Below, one piece after another: positions 37,601-46,000 of a stretch of DNA of 64,000 nt (its first letter is position 1; every line of letters begins with the position of its first letter). Where the stretch lies: contig CAZKTO010000002.1 in NCBI GenBank assembly GCA_964555685.1, positions 1 to 64,000 of the forward strand. Reading direction: 5' to 3'. The DNA comes from CAZKTO01 sp964555685. GTDB taxonomy: Bacteria; Chloroflexota; Dehalococcoidia; SHYB01. Below the pieces are notes generated by a model. The model was given only the letters and a program-made list of their open reading frames with translations, was not told the DNA's origin and did no database searches. Made by a program: the position numbers and the translations under genes.

Positions 37601-38070
37601 AGGGTGGTCCGGGCAGCGAAATCGGTCTGGAAGAAGAAGAAGGCCCGGCGCCTTGGATCGCGCCGCGACTCCGGCGTCCCCGCGATGTTCTCGGGCGAGG
37701 CGTCCAGCGAGCGGCCCGGCGGGGCTGAGGCGTTGACGAAGAAGGTCGAGCCCTCCATGCCGCGGACCGAGCCCTCGACGAACCAGGAGACGTTCCGGTC
37801 GATGGCCCGCTCGACCTCAGAGCGCACCGTCTCGTAGGCGGCCCTGTTCGTGGCGGCGTAGTAGGCGACGAGGCCGATGTCCAGCTCGTGCGCCGGGCGC
37901 TCGGCGACGGTGCTCTCGAGGCCGAGCTCGCGGACGGCGTCGCCGTAGATGAAGGTGCTGGCGAGGAGCGCCACGGCCAAGATCGAGCCCACCAACAGCG
38001 GCACGAGGAGCCGCCAGCGGGACGTGGCGCGTCGCAGCGCCAGGGGCCAGAGGGAGAGGAGGCCGCCCAC
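34672..38070 (-). CDS. Giant ABC transporter permease (FtsX-like), paralogue 2
   Basis: A 1132-residue membrane protein in two permease halves. An N-terminal segment (RLLVPLLVGSILAVALLA) is followed by a large extracytoplasmic domain and three or more membrane segments near residues 355-480. A second hydrophobic block (~500-620), another long extracytoplasmic stretch and a C-terminal FtsX-type bundle (LVTLLGFAIYSYVQAQL; ending RVAIQRALRFGE) follow. The inner extracytoplasmic region has LRARLRDANGRYADFPLG and GAIYLDDLQVAG, a jelly-roll or carbohydrate-binding-module-like pattern. The GTG at 38070 is used because GGGGGAGA precedes it, 2 nt after the previous stop. Confidence 0.88.
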   Translation of the reverse strand: MGGLLSLWPLALRRATSRWRLLVPLLVGSILAVALLASTFIYGDAVRELGLESTVAERPAHELDIGLVAYYAATNRAAYETVRSEVERAIDRNVSWFVEGSVRGMEGSTFFVNASAPPGRSLDASPENIAGTPESRRDPRRRAFFFFQTDFAARTTLVAGQMPDVVQVSSDVQGRPTSAPEAPVVILEETAQRQGLGVGDRLLIVPHWEDVSTHGVARITGIVRRNDPASRYWLSEVQRYVARSQGDNFIPLYVPEETFIGGLGGLFPKMLSDYSWALFVDASRIDVQNVGRARFGLERLSGQLRSHIKSFSEETDLPKTLQEFQTKDLFGRIPLLILVMLILGIVVYFLVMVASVLVDRHLGEVALLHSRGAGGSQILTLYLWEALVMVTVAFFVGPLVAWGTTALMGLTPAFSSLTDGHMLPVRLSSEAYGLALGGAAIAFVAMLVPTAAASRTDPQRHRAGLARPPSASFFTRYYIDLFVAVIAGLLYWELSQRGALVTTSFAGERSVDRALLAAPALFLLAAGLLLLRLFPLAMRALGWAASNLRQAWLVLGLWQMGRDPVPYTRPILLLMLAASVAMFAANFGGTVNRSYEERARYRSGGDVLVQGASMERRGASVSFRERYASLFEGQRASPAYRAGAGQALQLFSSIDFDLLAVDPATFPDAAWYRGDFSSAPLEGLMTAISEQGEPAGLALPADAERLGIWARSATPRRDVSLRARLRDANGRYADFPLGAVSTGDWQYLETRIDSTNPQSPAGFRPKPPLRLVSLTIRQGGGQSLQPGAIYLDDLQVAGPSGAPAIIEPFDGTASALVFNDSPGSGNDSFETSTSVTRRGEPGGTSGVFIWGGGSLASTRGLRFTGGQAERPLPIVASRAALKAVDLERGGQLLLSVRGHTVPARIAEVADYFPTLDPYGDGFLITSLPGLLARLNAAETFTDFQPDEIWLATGLEGPARDRAIQELKVPGMRVTDRAALELKFRSDPLIAAGWRGILQMAFVAVALVTLLGFAIYSYVQAQLRRVQFALLRGMGLSLRGVAGVVLLEQAVVVVVGLGLGSWLGMQLTDILMPYLGLTEEGARVLPPFQATINWPAIIATYAVIAGVFLVTTLSLVGFFSRVAIQRALRFGET

Positions 38071-38072
38071 GG

Positions 38073-41000
38073 TCAGTTCTCCCCCTGCCGCAGGGCGCTC
38101 CAGATGGGCGTCCGGGCGAAGCGCCAGCCCGTCCACGCAAGAACCACCGCTACCGCCACCAGCGCCGCCAGGAGGATGATGCCGATGCCGCTCCAGTCCG
38201 TCTGGGGCGCGAAGGGCGGCAGCACCGCCCGGCCCTCCTCCGTGTGCTCAAGGAACGTGATCGTGACGCGGTGCGTCCGCATCCCGATCCACGCCCCAAG
38301 CAGCACCGACCCGACGATGATGACGGCGTGGACCAGCGCCTGGAACGCCAGCAGCTGCCGCCCCGAAAGCCCCAGAGCCCGCAGCACCGCGAACTCCAGC
38401 GGCGCCCGGTAGGACGCGACGTAGAAGTATCCCAGGTACCCGCCGACGCTCACCACAACCAACACGAGCAGCACCGCGAACACGATGCCGACGCTGCCCG
38501 TGCCCACCAGCGGGTCGCCCACCAGGCGCTCGAGGAGAGCGGCGCTATCGCCGGCGACGTACTCGCTGAGACGATTCTGGCGGAGGGCGTCCAGCAGGGC
38601 GACCCGCGCGTCGCGGTCGTCCTTGAGCGAGAGCCAGACCTCGTTGGGCAGAGCGGGGTTCAGCCCGCGGAAGAGGTTCGCGTAGTGGAGCAGCGTCTCC
38701 AGGTTGCCCAGGAGGAAGGGCCGCGTGGGGTCCATGGTCGGGAAAAAGGCGACCTTGTCCGCGATCTTCACCGGCACGGGGATGCCGGCCACCGGCAGCT
38801 CGACGACGTCGCCGATCTTGCGGCCCGTGACCCCCAGGAACCGCTCGCTGGCGATGACGGGCAGGGGCTCCGTCGAGTCGGACGGGTAGAAGCCGCGCGT
38901 GCCGGTGCCGGTCGAGGGGCTCCAGGAGAACTGCAGGGTGGGCCTGCCTCGCAGCCGCACGTCCGGGTCCGGCTTGAGCGTCTCCGGGAAGAGGGCGCTG
39001 GTGGACATGGGGGCCCACCCGCCGGCCTGCTCCAGCGCGTCGACCGGGACGCCCTGGGGGTTCGACGAGGTGAAGGCTGTGAGGCCGCTCAGGTTGAACT
39101 TGCCGGAGCTCGTCAGGCCCACCTGGACCTGGTCCAGGGGCGCCGGCTCATTGGGGTAGTCCAGCTCCCACAGGTACAGGGACTGGAGGGTCAGGGGCCC
39201 CGGCAATCGCTCGCCGAAGGGAGAGACGAGCTCGGCCCGCAGGAGGCGCCACTCCTCGAAGTCCAGGCGGCCCAGGCGGAACCGCCAGTCGCGGCCGTTG
39301 GCGTCGCGCACCCGTGCCCAGAGCGAGATGTTGGGCCGGCTCTGGGCCGGACGGATCGAGACGCCCAGACCCGTGGCGTCGGGCGGCAGGTCCCGGCCCC
39401 GGACCATGGAGCGGCCCCGGTCCAGCAGCCGCAGCAGGGCGAAGAGGTCCGTCTCCGAAAAGTCCTCGCGGAAGAAGGTGACGCGATGGAACTTAAGCGA
39501 GTCGATGGCCAGGAGCTCGCCGCTGCGGGTGGAGATGGAGAGCTCGTCGCGCGGCGAGGAGCGGTAGACGGCGCTGGCCACCTGAACGGCCGGCAGCGTC
39601 TCGAACCGGGCCGACAGGATGTCCTTGGGGGCGCTCTCGAACGCCGGCAGGCCCTGGAGGCGGATATCGCTCCCCGCGGAGAAGAGGCCGCGGTCGCGGA
39701 AGCTCCGCTCCAGCGTCTCGTTATAGCTGGCGGCGAACATGGCCATGCCGGCCACCAGCATGACGAGGAGCGTGGGGCGCAGGTAGTGGATGGGATTGCG
39801 TCCCAGGTTCCAGAGACCCAGCGCCAGCCAGATACGGTTGGTGTAGGCGGCGAGCAGCCCCAGCATCCGGAGCAGCATCGGCAGGAACCGCATGAACAGG
39901 AGCGCCAGCGAGAGCATCAGGAGGACCGGCGCGATGAGCAGGAGCTCGTCAAGAGAGTCCTGGCCAAAGAGTTTGGACGTGACCAGGTTGCCCCGCTGCG
40001 TCAGCTCCCAGTAGAGAACGCCCGCCAGGGCCAGCAGAAAGAGATCGACGAAGTACTTGTGGAGGAGGAGGGCGAGGGCGGGCCGGGCCACGGCGGCCCG
40101 GGCGTCCAGGACGTTGAACCGCGCGCCCTTGAGCGCTGGCGCCGCCAGCGCCAGGAGGCCCAGCCCGGCGCCCAGGAGCGCGAACCAGAACACGCTGGGC
40201 GTCATCTCCACCGGCAGGCTGGCGCCGTGCGTCACGTCCGAGAAGGCCGGCGCCCGGCCCAGCAGCGGGACCAGGAGGCGGGCCAGGAGCGGACCAGCCG
40301 CCGCCGCCAGCGCTGCCAGGATCACCGCCTCCCAGAGGTACACGGCCATGACCTGGATGCCATCGGCCCCCCGCGAGCGGAAGAGGGCGATCTCCGCCAG
40401 ATGCCGCTCGACGACGACGTTGGCCACCATCACCAGGTAGTAGAGAACGATGGCCACCACCAGCAGCACCATGATGAGCACCGGGATGCGGCTGAAGAAG
40501 AGCTTGTCGTGGAAGTCGTCCAGGGTGCCGCCCAGGCCCGAGAGGACCAGCGTCCCCGGCAGGTCGCCCGCCAGGGCCTTCTCCAGAGCGCCGATAGCCT
40601 CCCGGACCTCCGTCGCGTCGCGGGCCGAGATGCGCGCCGGGTCGACGTAGAGGTACCACCAGTAGTCCACCACCATGCCGCGGAAGGAGGCCGTGATGTC
40701 GCCCAGGAAGACCTCGGGAGGCACCAGGACCGGGAGCATCGGCAGCTCCTGCCCCGTGGAGAAGTCCGACTGCGGCCTGAACGGGTCGATGGAGAAGCTC
40801 CAGTACCGCTCGCCGATGTCGACGGCCTCCAGGACGCCGACGACGGTAGCCCGCAGGACGCGGGACGGATTCCCTCCGATGGGCGTGATGGCGAGGGTGT
40901 CGCCGAGGCGGATGCCGAAGAGGCGGGCCGAGGCCCCGCCTACCGCGGCCTCGATCTGGCCGTCGGCGCCCCCGCTCGGCCGGGGGAACTGCCCCTGGAC

Positions 41001-41417
41001 GACGCGGCTGTGCCGCTCGTAGTCGCTGTAGGCCTGAATAGACCCCTTCAGCGTGGCGCCCGCGGTAGCTCCCGGCAGCCGGACGTCGAGGCCCGGCGTC
41101 CTGATGTGGGCGACGCGCTCGTCCACCAGCCGGCCGATGGTCTCCCGCTCGCGGGCCGCCACGCGCGCATCCGTCTGGGCGTAGCCCGACTCGTCCAGGG
41201 GCCGCGATGGAACGAGGATGGCCGTATCGAGCACGCCGGTGCGCTCGAACTGGAGGGCGTGGCGCAGGCCCAGCTCGCTCATGGCGTTCAGATAGAGCGG
41301 CGCGCCGGCCAGGAGCGTCGTCGCCAGCAGCATGCCGGCCAGGAGCACCAGATGAAAGCGCCAGTTGGCCCCCGCCCGGCGCCAGATCATGACCAGGGGA
41401 GCGATGATCCCGCTCAT
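38073..41417 (-). CDS. Giant ABC transporter permease (FtsX-like), paralogue 1
   Basis: A 1114-residue paralogue of the downstream permease: an N-terminal helix (HLVLLAGMLLATTLLAGAP), an extracytoplasmic domain, FtsX-like helices around VLIMVLLVVAIVLYYLVMVA and WEAVILAALAAAAGPLL, a second helical block at LLLIAPVLLMLSLALLFMRF, and a second extracytoplasmic domain with LWARVRDANGRDWRFRLG and a lectin-like stretch. The C-terminal bundle includes YLGYFYVASYRAPLEFAVLR. ATG at 41417 or GTG at 41426 is possible; ATG is chosen. It is the first gene of the ABC unit, followed by its paralogue after 2 nt. Confidence 0.88.
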   Translation of the reverse strand: MSGIIAPLVMIWRRAGANWRFHLVLLAGMLLATTLLAGAPLYLNAMSELGLRHALQFERTGVLDTAILVPSRPLDESGYAQTDARVAARERETIGRLVDERVAHIRTPGLDVRLPGATAGATLKGSIQAYSDYERHSRVVQGQFPRPSGGADGQIEAAVGGASARLFGIRLGDTLAITPIGGNPSRVLRATVVGVLEAVDIGERYWSFSIDPFRPQSDFSTGQELPMLPVLVPPEVFLGDITASFRGMVVDYWWYLYVDPARISARDATEVREAIGALEKALAGDLPGTLVLSGLGGTLDDFHDKLFFSRIPVLIMVLLVVAIVLYYLVMVANVVVERHLAEIALFRSRGADGIQVMAVYLWEAVILAALAAAAGPLLARLLVPLLGRAPAFSDVTHGASLPVEMTPSVFWFALLGAGLGLLALAAPALKGARFNVLDARAAVARPALALLLHKYFVDLFLLALAGVLYWELTQRGNLVTSKLFGQDSLDELLLIAPVLLMLSLALLFMRFLPMLLRMLGLLAAYTNRIWLALGLWNLGRNPIHYLRPTLLVMLVAGMAMFAASYNETLERSFRDRGLFSAGSDIRLQGLPAFESAPKDILSARFETLPAVQVASAVYRSSPRDELSISTRSGELLAIDSLKFHRVTFFREDFSETDLFALLRLLDRGRSMVRGRDLPPDATGLGVSIRPAQSRPNISLWARVRDANGRDWRFRLGRLDFEEWRLLRAELVSPFGERLPGPLTLQSLYLWELDYPNEPAPLDQVQVGLTSSGKFNLSGLTAFTSSNPQGVPVDALEQAGGWAPMSTSALFPETLKPDPDVRLRGRPTLQFSWSPSTGTGTRGFYPSDSTEPLPVIASERFLGVTGRKIGDVVELPVAGIPVPVKIADKVAFFPTMDPTRPFLLGNLETLLHYANLFRGLNPALPNEVWLSLKDDRDARVALLDALRQNRLSEYVAGDSAALLERLVGDPLVGTGSVGIVFAVLLVLVVVSVGGYLGYFYVASYRAPLEFAVLRALGLSGRQLLAFQALVHAVIIVGSVLLGAWIGMRTHRVTITFLEHTEEGRAVLPPFAPQTDWSGIGIILLAALVAVAVVLAWTGWRFARTPIWSALRQGEN

Positions 41418-41486
41418 CCGCCGCACTCCGTGCCGCCCAAAGGTGGCGGGAGTATAGCACGCCTCCTGGCGCGCCTGGCCCGTGCG

Positions 41487-41517
41487 TTGACAGGCGCCAA
41501 AGGCCCGCGCCTATAAT
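41487..41517 (+). promoter_or_regulatory. Consensus promoter of the ADH-crotonase-amidohydrolase-CoA transferase operon
   Basis: A perfect TTGACA (41487-41492), 19-nt spacer, and a perfect TATAAT (41512-41517). It lies 47 bp before the ADH ATG; AAGGAGG is the ribosome site. The long spacer may weaken it, making it suitable for activation. Confidence 0.75.
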
Positions 41518-41564
41518 GCGCGGGCCGGGGCACCGCGAGGCCCGCGGCCCGCAAGGAGGCGGCG

Positions 41565-42689
41565 ATGAAGGGCAAGATGGCGATCTTCAAGGGACCGCAC
41601 AAGCCGTTCGAGATCCGCGAGTACCCGATCCCCGAGGTGGGCGAGGGCGACGTGCTGGCCCAGGTCCGCATGAGCATGATCTGCGGCTCCGACCTGCACT
41701 TCTGGCGCGGAGACCTCCAGGTGCCGTCCGTCGTCCAGCGCGGCGAGGGCGTCATGGGCCACGAGATGGTGGGGGCCGTCTACGCCTTGGGCGCCGGCGT
41801 CAAGACCGATTCCCGCGGCCAGCCTCTCAAAGAGGGCGACCGGATCACCTACACCTACTTCCGCGGCTGCGGCCACTGCCCCCGGTGCATGCGCGGCGAG
41901 GTGGCCGCTTGCGGCGCCAAGCGCATGTTCATCTCGGAGCAGCCGGGCGTCTCGCCCTACTTCACCGCCGGCTTCTCGGAATACTTCTACCTGCCGCGCG
42001 GCCACGCCATCTTCAAGGTGCCCGACGAGCTGCCGGACGAGCTGGTAGCCCCCATCAACTGCTCGTTCAGCCAGGTGGCCTTCGGTCTCCACCTGGCCCA
42101 GGTGACCATGGGCGAGAGCGTGGTCATCCAGGGCGCCGGCGGGCTGGGCCTCTACGCCACGGCCATCGCCAAGGAGCGCGGCGCCAGCCCCATCGTCGTC
42201 ATCGATGGCATCCAGGCCCGCCTGCGCCTGGCCGAGGAGTTCGGCGCCGACGAGGTCGTCGACATGTCGCGGTACAAGGACATGCAGGCCCGCGTCGGCC
42301 GCGTCAAGGAGCTGGTGGGATCCGCCGGCGCCGACGTCGTCGTCGAGGTGGTGGGCCTGCCGCAGGTCATCATCGAGGGGCTGCATATGGTGCGCTTCGG
42401 CGGCCGGTACGCCGTCCTGGGCCAGGTGAGCGCGGGGGCGCCGGGCACCATTCCGTTCCTGCCCGCCATGATGCTGGGCAAGAACATCGTCTCGGCGGCC
42501 TGCTACGATCCGTGGGTCCTGCCGGTGGTCATGGACTTCGTGGCCCGGAACCGGAGCAAGTACCCCTTCCACAAGCTCGTCTCCCACAGGTACCCGCTCA
42601 CGGAGATCACCAAGGCCTTTGAGGACTCCGAGTGGTCGCGCCCCGGCGCCGAGAAGATGCCCGTCACGCGGACCGCGCTGGTCCCGTAA
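41565..42689 (+). CDS. Zinc-dependent alcohol dehydrogenase (MDR family)
   Basis: A 374-residue medium-chain dehydrogenase. Catalytic zinc ligands are Cys40 (MICGSD) and His66-Glu67 (MGHEMVG); structural zinc is bound by Cys102, Cys105, Cys108 and Cys116. The Rossmann motif GAGGLGLYATAIAKERGA has Asp in VVIDGIQAR, favouring NAD+. The ATG at 41565 is preceded by AAGGAGG. It is the first gene of the operon and would oxidise an alcohol or polyol intermediate; alternatively an aldehyde reductase. The FRGCGHCPRCMRGE structural-zinc loop is the clearest feature. Confidence 0.93.
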   Translation: MKGKMAIFKGPHKPFEIREYPIPEVGEGDVLAQVRMSMICGSDLHFWRGDLQVPSVVQRGEGVMGHEMVGAVYALGAGVKTDSRGQPLKEGDRITYTYFRGCGHCPRCMRGEVAACGAKRMFISEQPGVSPYFTAGFSEYFYLPRGHAIFKVPDELPDELVAPINCSFSQVAFGLHLAQVTMGESVVIQGAGGLGLYATAIAKERGASPIVVIDGIQARLRLAEEFGADEVVDMSRYKDMQARVGRVKELVGSAGADVVVEVVGLPQVIIEGLHMVRFGGRYAVLGQVSAGAPGTIPFLPAMMLGKNIVSAACYDPWVLPVVMDFVARNRSKYPFHKLVSHRYPLTEITKAFEDSEWSRPGAEKMPVTRTALVP

Positions 42690-42755
42690 CGGGATGCCTC
42701 ACCCACCCCGGTCTATCCTGGGAAGGACAGGGAGAGGCCAAGGGAGGTACTGACC

Positions 42756-43547
42756 ATGGCCAGCCAGACCGATTCGCCGGTCCTCTACGAGAAGCGCGAC
42801 GACCGTATCGCCATCGTCACGCTGAACCGCCCCCAGGCCCTCAACGCCCTGACGCGCGCCTCCTACCGCCGTCTCGAAGAGGTCTGGACCGATTTCATGC
42901 AGGACGATAGCCTGAGCGTCGCCATCCTCACGGGAGCGGGCGAGCGGGCCTTCTGCTCTGGCGCCGACCTCAAGGAGATGGCCCAGTCTGCGCCCATGGC
43001 CGGCAGCGTCAAGCGGGGCATCGCCCGCCTGCTGGACGATTGGGAGATCGACGTCTGGAAGCCCGTCATCGCGGCCGTGAACGGGCTGGCTCTGGGGCAG
43101 GGCCTGAGCCTGGTGATGGCCACGGACATGCGCGTCGCGGCGGAGGATGCCCAGTTCGGGATGAGCCAGATCAAGTGGGGGATCGCCAGCGGCACGGGCA
43201 CCCAGATCCTCCCCCGCTTCCTCCCCTACCCCATTGGGATGGAGATGCTGCTGACGGGCAACAACATCACCGCCCGCCGCGCCTACGAGATCGGCCTCGT
43301 CAACAAGGTCGTCCCCAGGGCGCAGCTCATGGATGAGGCGCTGGCCCTGGCCCGGACCGTCGCGGCCCACGCCCCGCTGGCCCTCCAGACGGCCAAGGAG
43401 GCGGCCATTATGGGCCTCCATTCCAACCTGCACGACGCCCTGAAATACGGCTACAAGGCCGAGCGCTTGAACGGCTACACCGAGGACGCCAGGGAAGGCC
43501 CTCGGGCCTTCTCGGAGAAGCGGCCGCCCAAGTGGCAGGGGCGGTGA
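42756..43547 (+). CDS. Enoyl-CoA hydratase/isomerase family protein (crotonase fold), atypical active site
   Basis: A 263-residue crotonase-fold protein. The oxyanion hole segments are AFCSGADLKEM and NGLALGQGLSLVMATD. The usual Pro-Glu of the catalytic Glu144 site is Ser-Gln here (FGMSQIKWG, Gln138), while the second acid is retained as Glu163 (GMEMLLTG). Loss of one of two glutamates suggests another reaction (isomerase, hydrolase or decarboxylase) or low hydratase activity. The second oxyanion segment also lacks the GGGxE acid. ATG at 42756 follows GGGAGG. It is second in the operon, ~70 nt after ADH. Confidence 0.9.
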   Translation: MASQTDSPVLYEKRDDRIAIVTLNRPQALNALTRASYRRLEEVWTDFMQDDSLSVAILTGAGERAFCSGADLKEMAQSAPMAGSVKRGIARLLDDWEIDVWKPVIAAVNGLALGQGLSLVMATDMRVAAEDAQFGMSQIKWGIASGTGTQILPRFLPYPIGMEMLLTGNNITARRAYEIGLVNKVVPRAQLMDEALALARTVAAHAPLALQTAKEAAIMGLHSNLHDALKYGYKAERLNGYTEDAREGPRAFSEKRPPKWQGR

Positions 43548-43585
43548 CCGGCGCGGCGGGCGGCTCCGTCCGCGGGAGGTGAGGC

Positions 43586-44707
43586 ATGGCGAAGAACGGG
43601 TTCAAGATCATGGACTCGGACATCCATCTCCGGGAGCCCCAGGACCTCTGGCAGCGCTACGTCGAACCCGCGTTCCGGGACCAGGCCCCCAAGTACGTGC
43701 CGGTCAAGCCCGGCTCCCCCCGGAGGCACATGGTCGTCGCCGGACGACCCGTTCCCCCCGAGCGCGACGACGCCGCGCGGCTGGGCTGGGCCCAGCAACA
43801 CGAGACCGACCGGCGCTACGATCCGGAGAAGGCCCGTGGGTGGGACAACGTCTCGCTCCTCAACGCCATGGACCGCGAGGGGATCGACCGGGCCGTCGTC
43901 TTCCCCACCATGGGCCTCTACGCCATCGCGACGGACGCCATCTCCCCAGAGCTGGCCCTGGCGATCGCTCGCGCCTACAACACCTGGCTCTCGGAGTACA
44001 TCAGTATCGACCGAAAGCGCCTCGCTGGAGTCGCCATCGTCCCGCCGCATGACGTGGAGCTGGCCATCCAGGAGGCGCGCCGGGCGGTCCACGATCTGGG
44101 ATTCAAGGGCGTCTTCGTTCGGCCCAATCCCTACCGCGGGCGCAACTGGCACGACCGCTGCTACGATCGCCTGTGGGCCGAGCTGGAGGAGCTGGACGTT
44201 CCCGCGTGCTTCCACGAGGCCAACGCCCCCGATCTCCCCTTTACGGGCGACCGGTTCCCGGAGGTGTTCTTGCAGCACGTCGCGTGCCACCCCATGGAGC
44301 AGATGCTGCTCCTGACCAGCCTCATCGGCGGCGGCGTGCTGGAGCGGTTCAAGCGGCTCCGCGTGGCCCTCCTCGAGGGCAACTGCGGCTGGCTCCCCAC
44401 GCTCCTCTGGCGCCTGGACGGGCACGCCGAGTACCGGGGCAGCTACCAGGCGCCCTACCTCAAGAAGAGGCCCTCCGAGTACTTCGCCGAGGGCCGCTGC
44501 TTCCTCTCCGTCGACTGCGATGAGGCGCCCGCCAAGTACGTGGTGGACTGGGCCGGCGACGATGCGCTCCTCTTCTCCACGGACTACCCCCACAGCGACT
44601 CCAAGTACCCCCACGCGGTGGAGGAGTTCCTGCGGCTCGATCTCTCCGACGAGAGCAAGCGGAAGATCCTGTGGAAGAACTGCCTCCGTCTGTACGGAGA
44701 GGCGTGA
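43586..44707 (+). CDS. Amidohydrolase family protein (ACMSD-like)
   Basis: A 373-residue TIM-barrel metal-dependent enzyme of the ACMSD / gamma-resorcylate decarboxylase type. The N-terminal metal motif is D-I-H in DSDIHLREPQDLW; later sites are CFHEANAPD (His), QHVACHPMEQM (His) and FSTDYPHSDSKYPHA with the metal-binding Asp. The usual HxH is Asp-x-His. The EPQDLW signature and SDxKYP terminal motif relate it to those at 57941-61460. It is third in the operon, 38 nt after crotonase and 34 nt before the CoA transferase. It might decarboxylate or hydrolyse a ring- or amide-containing acid. Confidence 0.9.
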   Translation: MAKNGFKIMDSDIHLREPQDLWQRYVEPAFRDQAPKYVPVKPGSPRRHMVVAGRPVPPERDDAARLGWAQQHETDRRYDPEKARGWDNVSLLNAMDREGIDRAVVFPTMGLYAIATDAISPELALAIARAYNTWLSEYISIDRKRLAGVAIVPPHDVELAIQEARRAVHDLGFKGVFVRPNPYRGRNWHDRCYDRLWAELEELDVPACFHEANAPDLPFTGDRFPEVFLQHVACHPMEQMLLLTSLIGGGVLERFKRLRVALLEGNCGWLPTLLWRLDGHAEYRGSYQAPYLKKRPSEYFAEGRCFLSVDCDEAPAKYVVDWAGDDALLFSTDYPHSDSKYPHAVEEFLRLDLSDESKRKILWKNCLRLYGEA

Positions 44708-44741
44708 AGACCGAGCATCCCAACCCCGCTGGAACTCGCCC

Positions 44742-45935
44742 ATGCCATCGCCCCTTGACGGCATCCGCATCCTCGACCTGACGATCTATCAGAACGGTCC
44801 CTGGGCCACCGTCATGCTCTCCGATATGGGAGCCGACGTGATCAAGATCGAGGAGCCCCGCGCCGGCGACCCGGGCCGGAATCTCCGGCCGCCGGACCAG
44901 AGCGTCGGCGCCTACTTCGAGACGATGAACCGGAACAAGCGCTCCATGACCCTGGACCTGCGCCAGGAGCAGGGACGCCAGGTCTTCTACCGCATGGCGC
45001 CCCGCGCCGACGTGGTGGTGCAGAACTTTCGTCTCGGCGTCGCCGAGCGGCTCGGCGTCGACTACGCGACGCTCTCGAAGCACAACCCGCGCATTATCTG
45101 CGCCTCCGTCACGGGCTTCGGACGCCGCGGGCCGCATGCGCGCCACCGGGTCTTCGATTCCCTGGGGCAGGGCCGTGGCGGTCTCATCGACGCCCTGCGG
45201 CGCGAGCCCGGCGCACGGTTGCTCCCGGGCCCCGGTGGCATCGCGGACCAGACCGGCGCCATCATGCTCGCCTATTCGATCATGCTCGCCCTCTTCGCCA
45301 GGGAGCGGTTCGGGATCGGGCAGGACGTGGAGGTCTCCCAGTTGGGCAGCCAGTTGGTACTCCAGGGATTGGGGATCAACCGGTACCTCTTCGACAGGCA
45401 GCCCCCACGCCAGCGGCCGTGGCGGGAGACGCAGAACCCGCTCTTCACGACCTACCGGTGCAAGGACGGCCGGTGGCTCGTCCTGGCCGCGGTGCTCACC
45501 GATGCCTACTGGGTCCATTTCTGCAAGGGCATCGGGCGGGACGATCTGGCCACCGACCCCAGATTCGCGACGCAGCCTCTCCGCAACCGGAACGGCAGCG
45601 CGATCATCGAGGTCTTGGACTCGGTCTTCGCCACGAGGACGCGGGAGGAGTGGCTGGAGCATCTGTACTCCCAGGACGTCATCTGCACGCCGGTCCAGAG
45701 CTACGCCGATCTCGAAAGCGACCCTCAGGTGGTGGCCAACGAATACATCGTCGAGGTCGACCACCCCCTGCGCGGGAAGATGCAGCAGGTGGGCGTGCCC
45801 TCCAAGCTGAGCGCGACCCCTGGGCGCCCACGGCGGGCGGCCCCTCCCCTGGGCCAGCACACCGGCGAAGTCCTGCGCGAGTTCGGCTTCAGCCAGGGGG
45901 AGGTCGAGGAGCTGCGGATGCGGGGCGTCACCTAA
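44742..45935 (+). CDS. CaiB/BaiF-type CoA transferase (family III)
   Basis: A 397-residue family III CoA transferase that moves CoA between acyl groups. Family markers are LDGIRILDLTIYQNGPWATVMLSDMGADVIKIE, RNKRSMTLDLRQEQG, VVVQNFRLGVAERLGVDYATL and GGIADQTGAIMLAYSIM with the catalytic Asp. The DVEVSQLGSQ segment and HPLRGKMQQVGVP near the end complete the fold. The ATG at 44742 follows a 34-nt gap from the amidohydrolase. It is the last gene of the operon; it would activate the product for beta-oxidation-like breakdown. Confidence 0.93.
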   Translation: MPSPLDGIRILDLTIYQNGPWATVMLSDMGADVIKIEEPRAGDPGRNLRPPDQSVGAYFETMNRNKRSMTLDLRQEQGRQVFYRMAPRADVVVQNFRLGVAERLGVDYATLSKHNPRIICASVTGFGRRGPHARHRVFDSLGQGRGGLIDALRREPGARLLPGPGGIADQTGAIMLAYSIMLALFARERFGIGQDVEVSQLGSQLVLQGLGINRYLFDRQPPRQRPWRETQNPLFTTYRCKDGRWLVLAAVLTDAYWVHFCKGIGRDDLATDPRFATQPLRNRNGSAIIEVLDSVFATRTREEWLEHLYSQDVICTPVQSYADLESDPQVVANEYIVEVDHPLRGKMQQVGVPSKLSATPGRPRRAAPPLGQHTGEVLREFGFSQGEVEELRMRGVT

Positions 45936-46000
45936 GACGCCCGCCCATTGCGTTCGACGGCTCGCGGGGGCAAGACGACGCGCCGCCAGCGCCCCGCCCG

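Noticed and set aside
35077..37728. A plus-strand open frame of about 883 codons opposite permease paralogue 2
   Set aside because: Same reason: compositional shadow of the real minus-strand gene, no ribosome site or family motifs.
34672..41417. Calling the permease pair a LolCDE system
   Set aside because: Their length (about 1100 residues each) and duplicated structure far exceed LolC/LolE, and no outer-membrane partner is seen.
38244..41516. A plus-strand open frame of about 1090 codons opposite the giant permease
   Set aside because: It is low-complexity Gln/Arg/Glu/Gly text with no domain, antisense to a gene with clear FtsX-like helices; it is a high-GC shadow.
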